Shown here in pieces: positions 1 through 5,367 of a stretch of 7,472 bases of DNA. The DNA comes from JANXQG01 sp037147235 (GTDB lineage: Bacteria; Planctomycetota; Planctomycetia; Pirellulales; Thermoguttaceae). Positions within the stretch are counted from its first letter, which is position 1. Each line of letters starts with the position of its first letter. The stretch spans positions 1 to 7,472 of the forward strand of contig JBAWVO010000312.1 in NCBI GenBank assembly GCA_037147235.1, written 5' to 3'. The translations under genes and the position numbers were made by a program. The notes under the pieces were generated by a model, which saw nothing but the letters and a program-made list of their open reading frames with translations, made no database searches and was not told the DNA's origin.

Positions 1-67
1 CGTCCCGACCGCCGTAGGCGGTCGGGACGCGGGGGGGGGGGGCGTGTAACCCGTGCTCAAGCACGGG
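1..67. repeat. Two perfect hairpins flanking a 12-G run
   Basis: Bases 1-13 and 17-29 are exact reverse complements with a 3-base loop, a 13-bp GC-rich stem. A run of 12 G follows at 31-42. A second perfect 8-bp inverted repeat has arms at 50-57 and 60-67. The block lies just past the 3' end of the minus-strand hypothetical gene, so it may act as a terminator or may simply be interspersed repeat DNA. It has no T-tract of the classic intrinsic terminator kind. The long G run could be miscounted in the assembly. The first hairpin touches the window edge and may extend further. Confidence 0.75.
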
Positions 68-120
68 CCGAATACCGCCTGCGGCAGAAAAGGAGCATAA
101 ATGCCCCTCAAAATTCACAC

Positions 121-886
121 TTAAGCCGCGCGCCGGCCACCAATCGCAAGGCGTCCGGCCAGTGTTAATTCCCACAGTACACCCTGGCCGGTGCCATCGC
201 CCGAGAAGTGGATCAGCGGCGCACGCCGATTGCGGTTGAGACGTCGTATCGTATCGTTCAGGTGGCGTTTGGCATCTTGATCCGGGTGGGGTAGCAAGGG
301 ATCGTCAATTCGAGCCGGCCAGCCCTCCTCTTCAAACGCATTCAGCACGGCCTCTTGCGTATACGATGGCACTCGGTATCGCTTAATCACGTCCTCGCCG
401 ACATACAGTACGCGACGCGCGGCATCCCATCGTACTGCGTGTGTTGGGGGGGGTAAATGGCACACAAGAGGTAGGCGATGAGAATCGCAGCATCGGCCCG
501 CTCGCTTCGTCTTCCAGGATATGCTGACCGACCTCGGTCAGAACAAAACAGGTATCTCGCGCAAACGCAAGGTTCTCGCAGCGTTGGAACTTGCGGGCCG
601 TATCGCCGGGGCGGCTAATATCACGGGCATGTTCGATGCAACCCTGGCTTACCAGCCACCGCAGATCGCTGGCGGTAAGGCCCAATGCGGTGAGACTTGC
701 GATTTCAACGGAGAAATCCCAGGGGGTTCGGCGGGCCTGCTGGGCGTAATCGAGGGCCTTGGCAAGCTCCGCCATCGCAGCTCGCATCGCGCGCGTAAGT
801 TTTTGTGGTGCGGCCGTCCCGGCTGCCGCGCACGCAGGCGAGACGCCTGCACCCCAAGGTAATCGTTGCGCATTGTTGCCAATCAT
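121..886 (-). pseudogene. Hypothetical planctomycete protein, broken by a frameshift
   Basis: Two adjacent minus-strand reading frames appear to be halves of one gene. The upstream half encodes about 110 informative residues (AELAKALDYAQQ, then SLTALGLTASDLRWLVSQG and CFVLTEVGQHIL). The downstream half encodes AVRWDAARRVLYVGEDVIKRYR, EEEGWPARIDDPLLPHP, LNDTIRRLNRN and FSGDGTGQGVLWEL. I recall this order of motifs as one continuous protein of unknown function that recurs in planctomycetes. The halves meet at a run of eight C on the coding strand (446-453); removing one C gives an uninterrupted 254-residue protein. Both halves look like winged-helix-type modules, so DNA binding is possible, but that is inference. 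The ATG at 884-886 is chosen because GAGGG lies 6 bases upstream; ATGs at 901 and 787 are alternatives. About 20 N-terminal codons (PWGAGVSPACAAAGTAAPQ) come from a repeat. It could be a true pseudogene, a sequencing error, or a slippage-prone gene. Confidence 0.7.
801..857. repeat. Interspersed palindromic repeat, read in frame
   Basis: This block contains a perfect 7-bp hairpin (834-840 with 844-850, loop AGA). Next to it is an imperfect inverted repeat, GTGCGGC at 808-814 against GCCGC at 825-829 plus GCAC at 830-833. The minus strand reads GAGVSPACAAAGTAAPQ, a peptide I know as a repeated artefact in predicted planctomycete proteins, where this kind of repeat is scattered through the genome. 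Here it lies between the likely start codon (886) and the first conserved-looking residues of the minus-strand gene, without breaking the frame. Confidence 0.7.
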
Positions 887-892
887 GAGTTG

Positions 893-897
893 CCCTC
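893..897 (-). promoter_or_regulatory. Ribosome binding site deciding the start at 886
   Basis: The minus strand reads GAGGG here, 6 bases before the ATG at 884-886. The ATG at 899-901, 15 bases further upstream, has no comparable purine-rich site, so 886 is the better start. Confidence 0.55.
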
Positions 898-927
898 GCA
901 TGGATGTCGAAGATCGTGATGCTGGCC

Positions 928-956
928 ACTCTAATACGCGAAGAAGCGATTGTCAA
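928..956 (-). promoter_or_regulatory. Sigma-70-type promoter for the 121-886 gene
   Basis: On the minus strand a perfect TTGACA (951-956) is followed after exactly 17 bases by TAGAGT (928-933), which matches TATAAT at four positions. Transcription would begin near 920, leaving a leader of about 35 bases with the GAGGG site before the ATG at 886. This is the best promoter match in the window. Confidence 0.7.
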
Positions 957-1038
957 GCAGGTGGTGTCTGAAGAGGGGGGATCGTAGAGACAATGGACCA
1001 TGCAGTTAAGGCAATTTATTTTGTTCTTCCCGTAGTGC

Positions 1039-1083
1039 TTAAAATTTGGCAAGCGATTGGAGCAGGCCCTCAAAATCAGTCAT
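1039..1083 (-). pseudogene. Stub of a coupled partner gene, possibly nucleotidyltransferase-like
   Basis: An ATG overlaps the stop of the upstream small gene as ATGA (1080-1083). The frame reads MTDFEGLLQSLAKF and then hits TAA at 1039-1041. The ATGA overlap shows that a translationally coupled second gene once stood here. The peptide resembles the first residues of small nucleotidyltransferase-like (toxin-type) proteins, which commonly open with DFE-x-LL-x-x-L and continue to a hydrophobic VGG strand. None of the continuation is visible in any frame between 900 and 1038, so the rest seems to have been lost by deletion. The family assignment is from memory and rests on 14 residues. Confidence 0.45.
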
Positions 1084-1280
1084 CGGACTGCCTTTGTTTT
1101 TTTTCCGGCCAGCCGCAACTGCTCTGCCCCTTCGCAGAGTTGCTGAAGATTCAGGAGACGCTGGCCCGGCGTCAACTTGAGTGCTTCTCGAAGAAGGGTT
1201 CGATCCACATCGCGCTTATAGGCTTCAATGACGAGATCGGGCCAAGGGCCTGCTGAAGTTTTTTGCGATTCGGCTTGCAT
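1080..1280 (-). CDS. Small antitoxin-like protein, 66 aa
   Basis: The protein reads MQAESQKTSAGPWPDLVIEAY, then DVDRTLLREALKLTPGQRLLNLQQL, and ends in a basic tail (LRLAGKKTKAVR). The pattern IEAYK-x-DVDRTLLRE-x-LKLTP-x-x-RL is one I recognise from small proteins of planctomycetes and other bacteria. These are usually encoded directly before a nucleotidyltransferase-like gene and are thought to form toxin-antitoxin-type pairs; no name is secure. The ATG at 1278-1280 has GAGGGG 6 bases upstream. An earlier in-frame ATG would translate the tRNA gene and is not credible. The tRNA-Pro 3' end is only 17 bases upstream, so the gene may be co-transcribed with the tRNA. Its stop overlaps the ATG of the truncated partner, leaving it apparently orphaned. 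Function is inferred from family memory and context only. Confidence 0.65.
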   Translation of the reverse strand: MQAESQKTSAGPWPDLVIEAYKRDVDRTLLREALKLTPGQRLLNLQQLCEGAEQLRLAGKKTKAVR

Positions 1281-1292
1281 GACTAACCCCTC

Positions 1293-1372
<80 letters not shown>

Positions 1373-1423
1373 AAAGTGTTTTCACACGGTTTCCTTCTCC
1401 CGTGTCGAAATCACGTTTACGCT

Positions 1424-1452
1424 ATCCTAGCAGATAAGCCAGGGGAAAGCAA
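1424..1452 (-). promoter_or_regulatory. Candidate promoter of tRNA-Pro
   Basis: The minus strand has TTGCTT (1447-1452), a 17-base spacer, and TAGGAT (1424-1429). The -10 matches four of six consensus bases and the -35 three of six. It would give a precursor leader of about 45 bases before the tRNA. The inverted-repeat element starts only 17 bases further upstream. Confidence 0.45.
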
Positions 1453-1468
1453 TTGCCATGAAATTATC

Positions 1469-1586
1469 GTGTGTGGCAAGATTTTCTGGCAAGCGCGTGG
1501 CACGGGCTTCCAGCCCGTGGAATTCGACACGGGCAAGATGCCCGTGCCACGGTGGCGTCCGTTTGCCAGAGAATCTTGCCACACAC
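1469..1586. repeat. 118-bp nested inverted-repeat element
   Basis: The outer arms 1469-1495 and 1560-1586 are 27 bases each and match as inverted repeats at 25 positions. Inside, 1497-1506 pairs perfectly with 1541-1550. Two further 8-bp hairpins with 3-base loops nest within: 1501-1508 with 1512-1519, and 1528-1535 with 1539-1546. The plus strand reads GTGFQPVEFDTGKMPVPR, another peptide I know as a recurring repeat artefact in planctomycete annotations. The element begins 3 bases past the parB stop codon, so transcripts from parAB would run straight into it; it may terminate or stabilise that mRNA. With near-terminal inverted repeats and no coding capacity it resembles a MITE or a REP-like element. 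I found no clear target-site duplication at its ends. Confidence 0.8.
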
Positions 1587-1589
1587 AAA

Positions 1590-2672
1590 TCACCCCGCCT
1601 GGCCTTTCCGCACGGTGCGGCCGCCATCGCATACGTGTCGGCGGATCTGGTCGAATTCTTCGTGACTGGCAAAGGCAATGACTACCTTGCCGCGTCCTCG
1701 GGTGTCGTGCGTGATCTTGACTCGGAGGCCCAACGCGGCGCGGAACTCTTGCTCCAGCGCGGCGACATGGTCCGAGGCGTGACGCGGTGGCTGGGCAACC
1801 GTGCCATTGCTGTTCACGACCCCGACAGGCCCCCGATCCGTTGCGGCAATCGCCTCCTGGACCAGCGACTCGGTCTGCCGCACGTTTAGACCTTCCTTCT
1901 GGATTCGCTCACAAAAAGTGACTTGCTCGCGCTCCTCGCCCAACGGCAAAAGTGCCCTGGCGTGGCCTGGCGTGATCTTGCCGCGGCGCAGGGCATCCTG
2001 CACTTGGCCGGGCAGTTCCAGCAGACGAATCAGGTTTGCGATCGTCGAACGATCCAACTTCAGCCGCCCGGCCAACTCTTCCTGGGTGCCGCCATATTGA
2101 TCCAGGTAACGCTGGAACGAAGCGGCCTTCTCCAGGGCGTTGAGATCCTTGCGCTGTAAGTTCTCGACGATGGCCAATTCGGCCGTTTGACGTTCGTCGG
2201 CTTCGACGATCGTCACAGGCACTTCGGTCCAGCCGGCCAAGCGGGCGGCGCGCAGGCGACGCTCACCGGCAATGAGCTGATAGCCGCCTTCCCAGGGCCG
2301 AACGACCACGGGTTGCAAAAGCCCATGGGACGTGAGACTCTCGGCCAATCGCTGCAACTCGTCCGGATCAAAGTCCTGCCGGGGCTGGTGTGGATTGCAC
2401 TGGATGCTTTCAATCGACAGCTTCAATGGGCCGGCTGAAACACTCTCCGACGGTTGCGTCAGCGGCAATTCATCGAGCGGTCGAATGGGAATCGTGGCTG
2501 GCCCCGAGTCGTTTTTTATGGGTGCCGCGGCCTGCGTCAGTGCAGGGCTGCTTAAATGCGGAGCTACGAGCGGCACAGCCGTTGGCTGGCCGGGCGGGGT
2601 GGTGCCGTTCCATCCGGGAAGTTGTCCTAACAGGGCTTCGAGGCCACGTCCTAGTCGACGTTCTTTAGTCAC
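1590..2672 (-). CDS. parB: Chromosome partitioning protein ParB, 360 aa
   Basis: ParB is a CTP-dependent DNA clamp that loads at parS, spreads along DNA and stimulates ParA. An N-terminal ParA-contacting peptide (RLGRGLEALLG, about residues 6-16) is followed by a low-complexity linker to about residue 85. The ParB/Srx domain has the NPHQPR box (93-98), the CTP-binding GERRLRAAR motif (136-144) and ENLQR (170-174). The helix-turn-helix region TQEELAGRLKLDRSTIANLI spans about 196-215, and ITPGHARALL about 233-242. A C-terminal dimerisation domain (about 301-345) ends in GRGKVVIAFASHEEFDQI. The GTG start at 2670-2672 is chosen because it gives the canonical N-terminus, has GGAGG 9 bases upstream, and overlaps the parA stop by 8 bases. 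The ATG at 2738 would add 22 unrelated residues inside parA. All key motifs are intact. A repeat element begins just past the stop. Confidence 0.96.
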   Translation of the reverse strand: MTKERRLGRGLEALLGQLPGWNGTTPPGQPTAVPLVAPHLSSPALTQAAAPIKNDSGPATIPIRPLDELPLTQPSESVSAGPLKLSIESIQCNPHQPRQDFDPDELQRLAESLTSHGLLQPVVVRPWEGGYQLIAGERRLRAARLAGWTEVPVTIVEADERQTAELAIVENLQRKDLNALEKAASFQRYLDQYGGTQEELAGRLKLDRSTIANLIRLLELPGQVQDALRRGKITPGHARALLPLGEEREQVTFCERIQKEGLNVRQTESLVQEAIAATDRGPVGVVNSNGTVAQPPRHASDHVAALEQEFRAALGLRVKITHDTRGRGKVVIAFASHEEFDQIRRHVCDGGRTVRKGQAG

Positions 2673-3411
2673 GATCCAATACCTCCATGCATAGTTCAAC
2701 GTACGCCCGAGTGCCGCGCGAGCGGGGCGCATAGTCAATAACCGTCAGGCCGTGGCTGGGGGCTTCCGAAACGGCCACGTCGCGCGGAATTACGGTATGA
2801 AACACGATTTCTCCAAAAAAATCTCTTACCTCCTGATCGACCTCCCGCGTCAGTTCCAGGCTGTGATCGTACATCGTCAGCACGATGCCGCCGAACCGCA
2901 GGGCATGGCCCGCCTGCTGCATGATCTGCCCAATCGTGGCGATCATCTGCGTCAGGCCTTCCATCGCGAAAAACTCGCACTGGATCGGCATCAACACTTC
3001 GTCGGAGCTGGCCAGGGCCGTCTTGGTCAGCGGTCCCAGCGACGGAGGGCAGTCGATCAGAACATAGTCATAAGTACTGAATCCACGGGTCAAACGCTCG
3101 CGGAGTTGGGCGGATTGGTCCGCGTCGTCTTTGGTTAATGTCTCGATGTCGCGAAAAGTGCGGCTTCCGGGAAGCAGATCAAGTCCGTGGATGTCGGTTG
3201 CTACCACGCCCTGGCGGATCGGTGTTCCGGACAGCAGCGGATGGCTTGTGACCGGCTGCCGACCGAGGCCGGTGGTGGCATTGCACTGGGGGTCAAGATC
3301 GACCAGCAGGGTCTGGCAACCAGCCTTGGCCAGCGCGCCAGCCAAGTTCAGAGCGGTGGTTGTCTTGCCCACGCCCCCTTTTTGGTTTGCCACACAGAGA
3401 GACCGACCCAT
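2665..3411 (-). CDS. parA: Chromosome partitioning ATPase ParA (Soj type), 248 aa
   Basis: ParA is a Walker-type ATPase that binds DNA non-specifically as an ATP dimer and moves ParB-parS complexes. The deviant Walker A KGGVGKTT lies at residues 11-18 with the signature lysine at 11. The A' motif VDLDPQ is at 37-42 and Walker B VLIDCPP at 117-123. The conserved tail SEAPSHG is at 215-221, followed by RSRGTRAYVEL. It has no N-terminal helix-turn-helix domain, and the short length is that of chromosomal ParA/Soj rather than plasmid type Ia proteins. The ATG at 3409-3411 follows GGAGG with a 4-base gap. A 20-bp palindrome lies just upstream of that site. parB overlaps the 3' end, so the two are translationally coupled. 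Three parS sites lie 130-219 bases upstream, which makes ParB-dependent control of the operon plausible. Confidence 0.96.
   Translation of the reverse strand: MGRSLCVANQKGGVGKTTTALNLAGALAKAGCQTLLVDLDPQCNATTGLGRQPVTSHPLLSGTPIRQGVVATDIHGLDLLPGSRTFRDIETLTKDDADQSAQLRERLTRGFSTYDYVLIDCPPSLGPLTKTALASSDEVLMPIQCEFFAMEGLTQMIATIGQIMQQAGHALRFGGIVLTMYDHSLELTREVDQEVRDFFGEIVFHTVIPRDVAVSEAPSHGLTVIDYAPRSRGTRAYVELCMEVLDRD
2682..2686 (-). promoter_or_regulatory. Ribosome binding site of parB, inside parA
   Basis: The minus strand reads GGAGG here, 9 bases before the GTG at 2670-2672 and within the last codons of parA. It supports the GTG start and coupled translation of parA and parB. Confidence 0.7.
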
Positions 3412-3426
3412 AACGCCTCCTTCGTG

Positions 3427-3446
3427 GAACGGATTTCAATCCGTTC
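3427..3446. promoter_or_regulatory. Perfect inverted repeat in the parA leader
   Basis: GAACGGATTTCAATCCGTTC has 9-bp arms (3427-3435 and 3438-3446) separated by two bases. It lies 6 bases upstream of the parA GGAGG site. In RNA it would form a tight hairpin next to the ribosome binding site; in DNA it could be a dimer operator. It is unrelated in sequence to parS. Confidence 0.5.
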
Positions 3447-3458
3447 AAACGGAGCGGG

Positions 3459-3464
3459 ATTGTA
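3459..3464 (-). promoter_or_regulatory. Possible -10 box of parAB
   Basis: The minus strand reads TACAAT, five of six matches to TATAAT, about 48 bases before the parA ATG. Transcription from it would include the 3427-3446 hairpin in the leader. No good -35 box lies at the expected distance, so the call is weak. Confidence 0.3.
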
Positions 3465-3540
3465 CCCACGGATCGGATTGCCAGGAAATGGCAATTTGGT
3501 GGCGTAGAGTGAAAAGCCCTCTTGGCCTAGTGGAGCGTCA

Positions 3541-3556
3541 TGTTTCACGTGAAACA
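3541..3556. promoter_or_regulatory. parS site 1
   Basis: TGTTTCACGTGAAACA is a perfect 16-bp palindrome identical to the parS consensus established for Bacillus subtilis and conserved widely among bacteria. It is the ParB loading site. It is the copy nearest parA, 130 bases upstream of its start codon. Confidence 0.96.
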
Positions 3557-3563
3557 ATCGGAA

Positions 3564-3579
3564 TGTTTCACGTGAAACA
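3564..3579. promoter_or_regulatory. parS site 2
   Basis: A second exact copy of the 16-bp consensus starts 23 bases after the start of site 1, leaving only 7 bases between the two sites. That is close to two helical turns, so both ParB dimers would lie on roughly the same face of the helix. Confidence 0.96.
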
Positions 3580-3614
3580 CCCAGTTTCAGCAGCCAGAAA
3601 ACTTCTCCCAGACA

Positions 3615-3630
3615 TGTTTCACGTGAAACA
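3615..3630. promoter_or_regulatory. parS site 3
   Basis: The third exact copy starts 51 bases after site 2 and ends 5 bases before the stop codon of the DUF1015 gene. Three perfect sites within 90 bases make this a strong segregation locus. Confidence 0.96.
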
Positions 3631-3635
3631 TTCTT

Positions 3636-4940
3636 TCATTCCAGCGGGTTGATCACCAGTCCGCTGAGCAGCTTGGGATAGAAATAGGTACTCTTGGCCG
3701 GCATCCGTTCCCCGGTGAGGCTAATGTTGCGGATATGCTCGACCGTGGCCGGCATGACCATGGCCGCCAGGGGAAATTCGCCCGTTTTCAGCCCTTCGAC
3801 CACCTCTTGAACCAGGTGGACGTAGCGGGGTTTCGGCAGATCCCTGCCGCCCAGCAGGTCATCGACCAGTAGCCGATGAAGCACTGCGACCCCGAGTTCC
3901 TGCCATTGGGCCGTATGTTCTTGGGCAACTTCGGCCATTCGGCCGCGGCCGGCTTCGGTCAGATCGGCCAGCACCCACTGCTGGTCCTTCTGCGTAAACA
4001 GGCCGATTGTGCCCTGGTTGCTGCCCGTTTCAATGTCTTCCCAGACGGCCGGTGCCTGGTCTGGCTCCTGGCCAGCCGGCCGAATTGTGAAGTTCGGCGA
4101 AAGCCGTGCGGCCAACTCGACGCTTGTCATCGGCGGCAACCCGCGAAACAGGCGGTGGGTGGGCATGACGATTAGGCCCGGGTCTTCCATTCCTACGAAC
4201 ATCATCAACACGAAGTTGGCCGGATGGTCTTTACCGAGAAAGCCCGATTCATGGATCTGACGGCGATACTCGCAGGCCGTTTCATAGCGGTGGTGGCCAT
4301 CGGCGATGAAAATCGGCTTAGGCTCGACCACGGCGGCCACGGCGGTGATGGTGCCAATGTCGGTTACCGCCCACACCTTACTCACCACACCCAGGTGATC
4401 GGTCGCCACGAACGGAGTCAGGCGGCTGATTGCATCGTCCAGGATTGTCTGCGCTTCGTTGGCCGGATCGGGGTAGAGGCCGAAGATTTGGCTTAGGTTG
4501 GCCTTTGTCGTGGTCATGAGCATCAGCCGATCGACCTTGGGACCCGGCAAAGTCTCTTCGTGCGGAAAGACCTGCCCCTCGCCAAACGGCGACAACCGCA
4601 GCCGAGCCATGAAACCGCGGCGATGGTAGGTTACCCCCTCGGCCGTGAATTCCTGATGATAAACGTAAATCGCCGGATCAGGATCCGTGGTGAGTACACC
4701 TTCCGAACGCCAGTCTTTGTAGAACCGTTTTGCCCGAGTGTATCGATTATTGACCTCGTCGTCGTCGCCCGGTTCGATCTTATTGAGGATCAGGCGGATG
4801 ACGTTATAGGGGCTCTTTTGGTAAAGTTCGTCCAGTAGTTCGGGACCGATGACGTCGTAGGGTGGCGCGATCACGTTGGCCAGCGACCCGACTCGGCCAA
4901 GGTTATAACGAACGGCGCGAAAGGCTTGAATCTCAGGCAT
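3636..4940 (-). CDS. DUF1015 family protein, 434 aa
   Basis: This is a full-length member of the DUF1015 family, whose biochemical role I do not know to be established. Family features are PPYDVI (residues 26-31), FPHEETLPGPKVDRL (about 125-139), FIADGHHRYETA (211-222) and the C-terminal block MPAKSTYFYPKLLSGLVINP (413-432). The GHHRYE motif resembles the nucleotide-binding GxxR motif of the ParB/Srx fold, also seen in the free-serine kinases SerK and SbnI. A small-molecule kinase or NTPase role is therefore possible, but this is inference. No signal peptide or membrane segment is seen, so it should be cytoplasmic. The start at 4938-4940 gives the usual MPEIQAFRAVRYN N-terminus; only a weak GGA precedes it. 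It shares strand and neighbourhood with parAB, separated by the parS cluster. Confidence 0.93.
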   Translation of the reverse strand: MPEIQAFRAVRYNLGRVGSLANVIAPPYDVIGPELLDELYQKSPYNVIRLILNKIEPGDDDEVNNRYTRAKRFYKDWRSEGVLTTDPDPAIYVYHQEFTAEGVTYHRRGFMARLRLSPFGEGQVFPHEETLPGPKVDRLMLMTTTKANLSQIFGLYPDPANEAQTILDDAISRLTPFVATDHLGVVSKVWAVTDIGTITAVAAVVEPKPIFIADGHHRYETACEYRRQIHESGFLGKDHPANFVLMMFVGMEDPGLIVMPTHRLFRGLPPMTSVELAARLSPNFTIRPAGQEPDQAPAVWEDIETGSNQGTIGLFTQKDQQWVLADLTEAGRGRMAEVAQEHTAQWQELGVAVLHRLLVDDLLGGRDLPKPRYVHLVQEVVEGLKTGEFPLAAMVMPATVEHIRNISLTGERMPAKSTYFYPKLLSGLVINPLE

Positions 4941-5002
4941 TGCGGTTCCGTAGTGGAAAAAGGATACTGCTCTTCCGAATTTGGAGGTTGCTCAAAGTTT
5001 AC

Positions 5003-5008
5003 ACTATA
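5003..5008 (-). promoter_or_regulatory. Possible -10 box of the DUF1015 gene
   Basis: The minus strand reads TATAGT, five of six matches, about 63 bases before the DUF1015 start codon. No recognisable -35 box lies 16-18 bases upstream, so this is tentative. Confidence 0.3.
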
Positions 5009-5028
5009 ACCCATTTCCGGTCGAGCAG

Positions 5029-5135
5029 GAGTCTCCCGACCCCGCCGAAACGTCGGTGGCTCGGTCAGGAGACCGGCCACAACGGTGGGAGACCTTCGGT
5101 CGGTGGCGTGGCTCGGTCAGGAGACCGGCCGCAAC
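5029..5135. repeat. Block of related GC-rich repeats with two 28-bp direct copies
   Basis: Bases 5056-5083 and 5108-5135 match at 27 of 28 positions. Each can fold into a hairpin: CGGTC pairs with GACCG around AGGA, extended by GGC/GCC with one bulged T. The 24-base sequence between them and the sequence before the first copy contain related words such as GGGAGACC and TCGGTGGC. This points to a decayed cluster of one repeat family. In the minus direction the block reads LLTEPPTFRRG, a peptide I associate with planctomycete repeats. Confidence 0.65.
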
Positions 5136-5279
5136 CCAGGGATTCCCTAGTTATCCGGCCCAAGCCAACCCCTCTTGTGGCGGAATTGTCCGTGAGTAAA
5201 AAATGGCACTTCCGGTTCCGGGAAAGAAATACGAATAATTGCAAATGGAATAAATTCCGTTCTACAAATTGGAAAGAGC

Positions 5280-5308
5280 TTTCCAGATGCGATAAATTGC
5301 GGTATGCT
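5280..5308 (+). promoter_or_regulatory. Candidate promoter of the pseudopilin gene
   Basis: TTTCCA (5280-5285) and TATGCT (5303-5308) are 17 bases apart, each matching four of six consensus bases. The leader would be about 53 bases. An inverted repeat with 7-bp arms (TGGAAAG at 5270-5276, CTTTCCA at 5279-5285) covers the -35 box and could be an operator. Confidence 0.4.
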
Positions 5309-5355
5309 GACTAATGAGGGTGAGCTTGTCGTAGAAGAGGGGCGTTATTCGACGC

Positions 5356-5360
5356 GGAGG
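5356..5360 (+). promoter_or_regulatory. Ribosome binding site of the pseudopilin gene
   Basis: GGAGG lies 7 bases before the ATG at 5368. It is the only good site near the gene and favours the long form with the extended leader over the TTG at 5542. Confidence 0.6.
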
Positions 5361-5367
5361 CACGGTC

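Larger units (their letters stand above)
4941..5367. other. 427-bp intergenic region with divergent promoters and repeats
   Basis: No credible gene is present. Going left to right it holds a -10-like TATAGT for the DUF1015 gene (5003-5008), a GC-rich repeat block (about 5029-5135), and an AT-rich stretch. A promoter candidate for the pseudopilin gene (5280-5308) and its ribosome binding site (5356-5360) follow. Confidence 0.6.

Noticed and set aside
101..124. Seven-codon plus-strand frame after AGGAG
   Set aside because: It is too short to support, lies in a repeat-flanked region and overlaps the end of the opposite gene; likely chance.
705..1073. 122-codon minus-strand frame running from the stub region into the hypothetical gene
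   Set aside because: It is out of frame with both real genes, shows no family features, and passes through the promoter and repeat.
2673..2738. Upstream ATG for parB at 2738
   Set aside because: It adds 22 residues that are merely another frame of parA. The GTG at 2672 has a ribosome binding site and gives the standard ParB N-terminus.
5056..5135. CRISPR array
   Set aside because: Only two copies exist, the sequence between them is related repeat DNA, and no cas gene is present.
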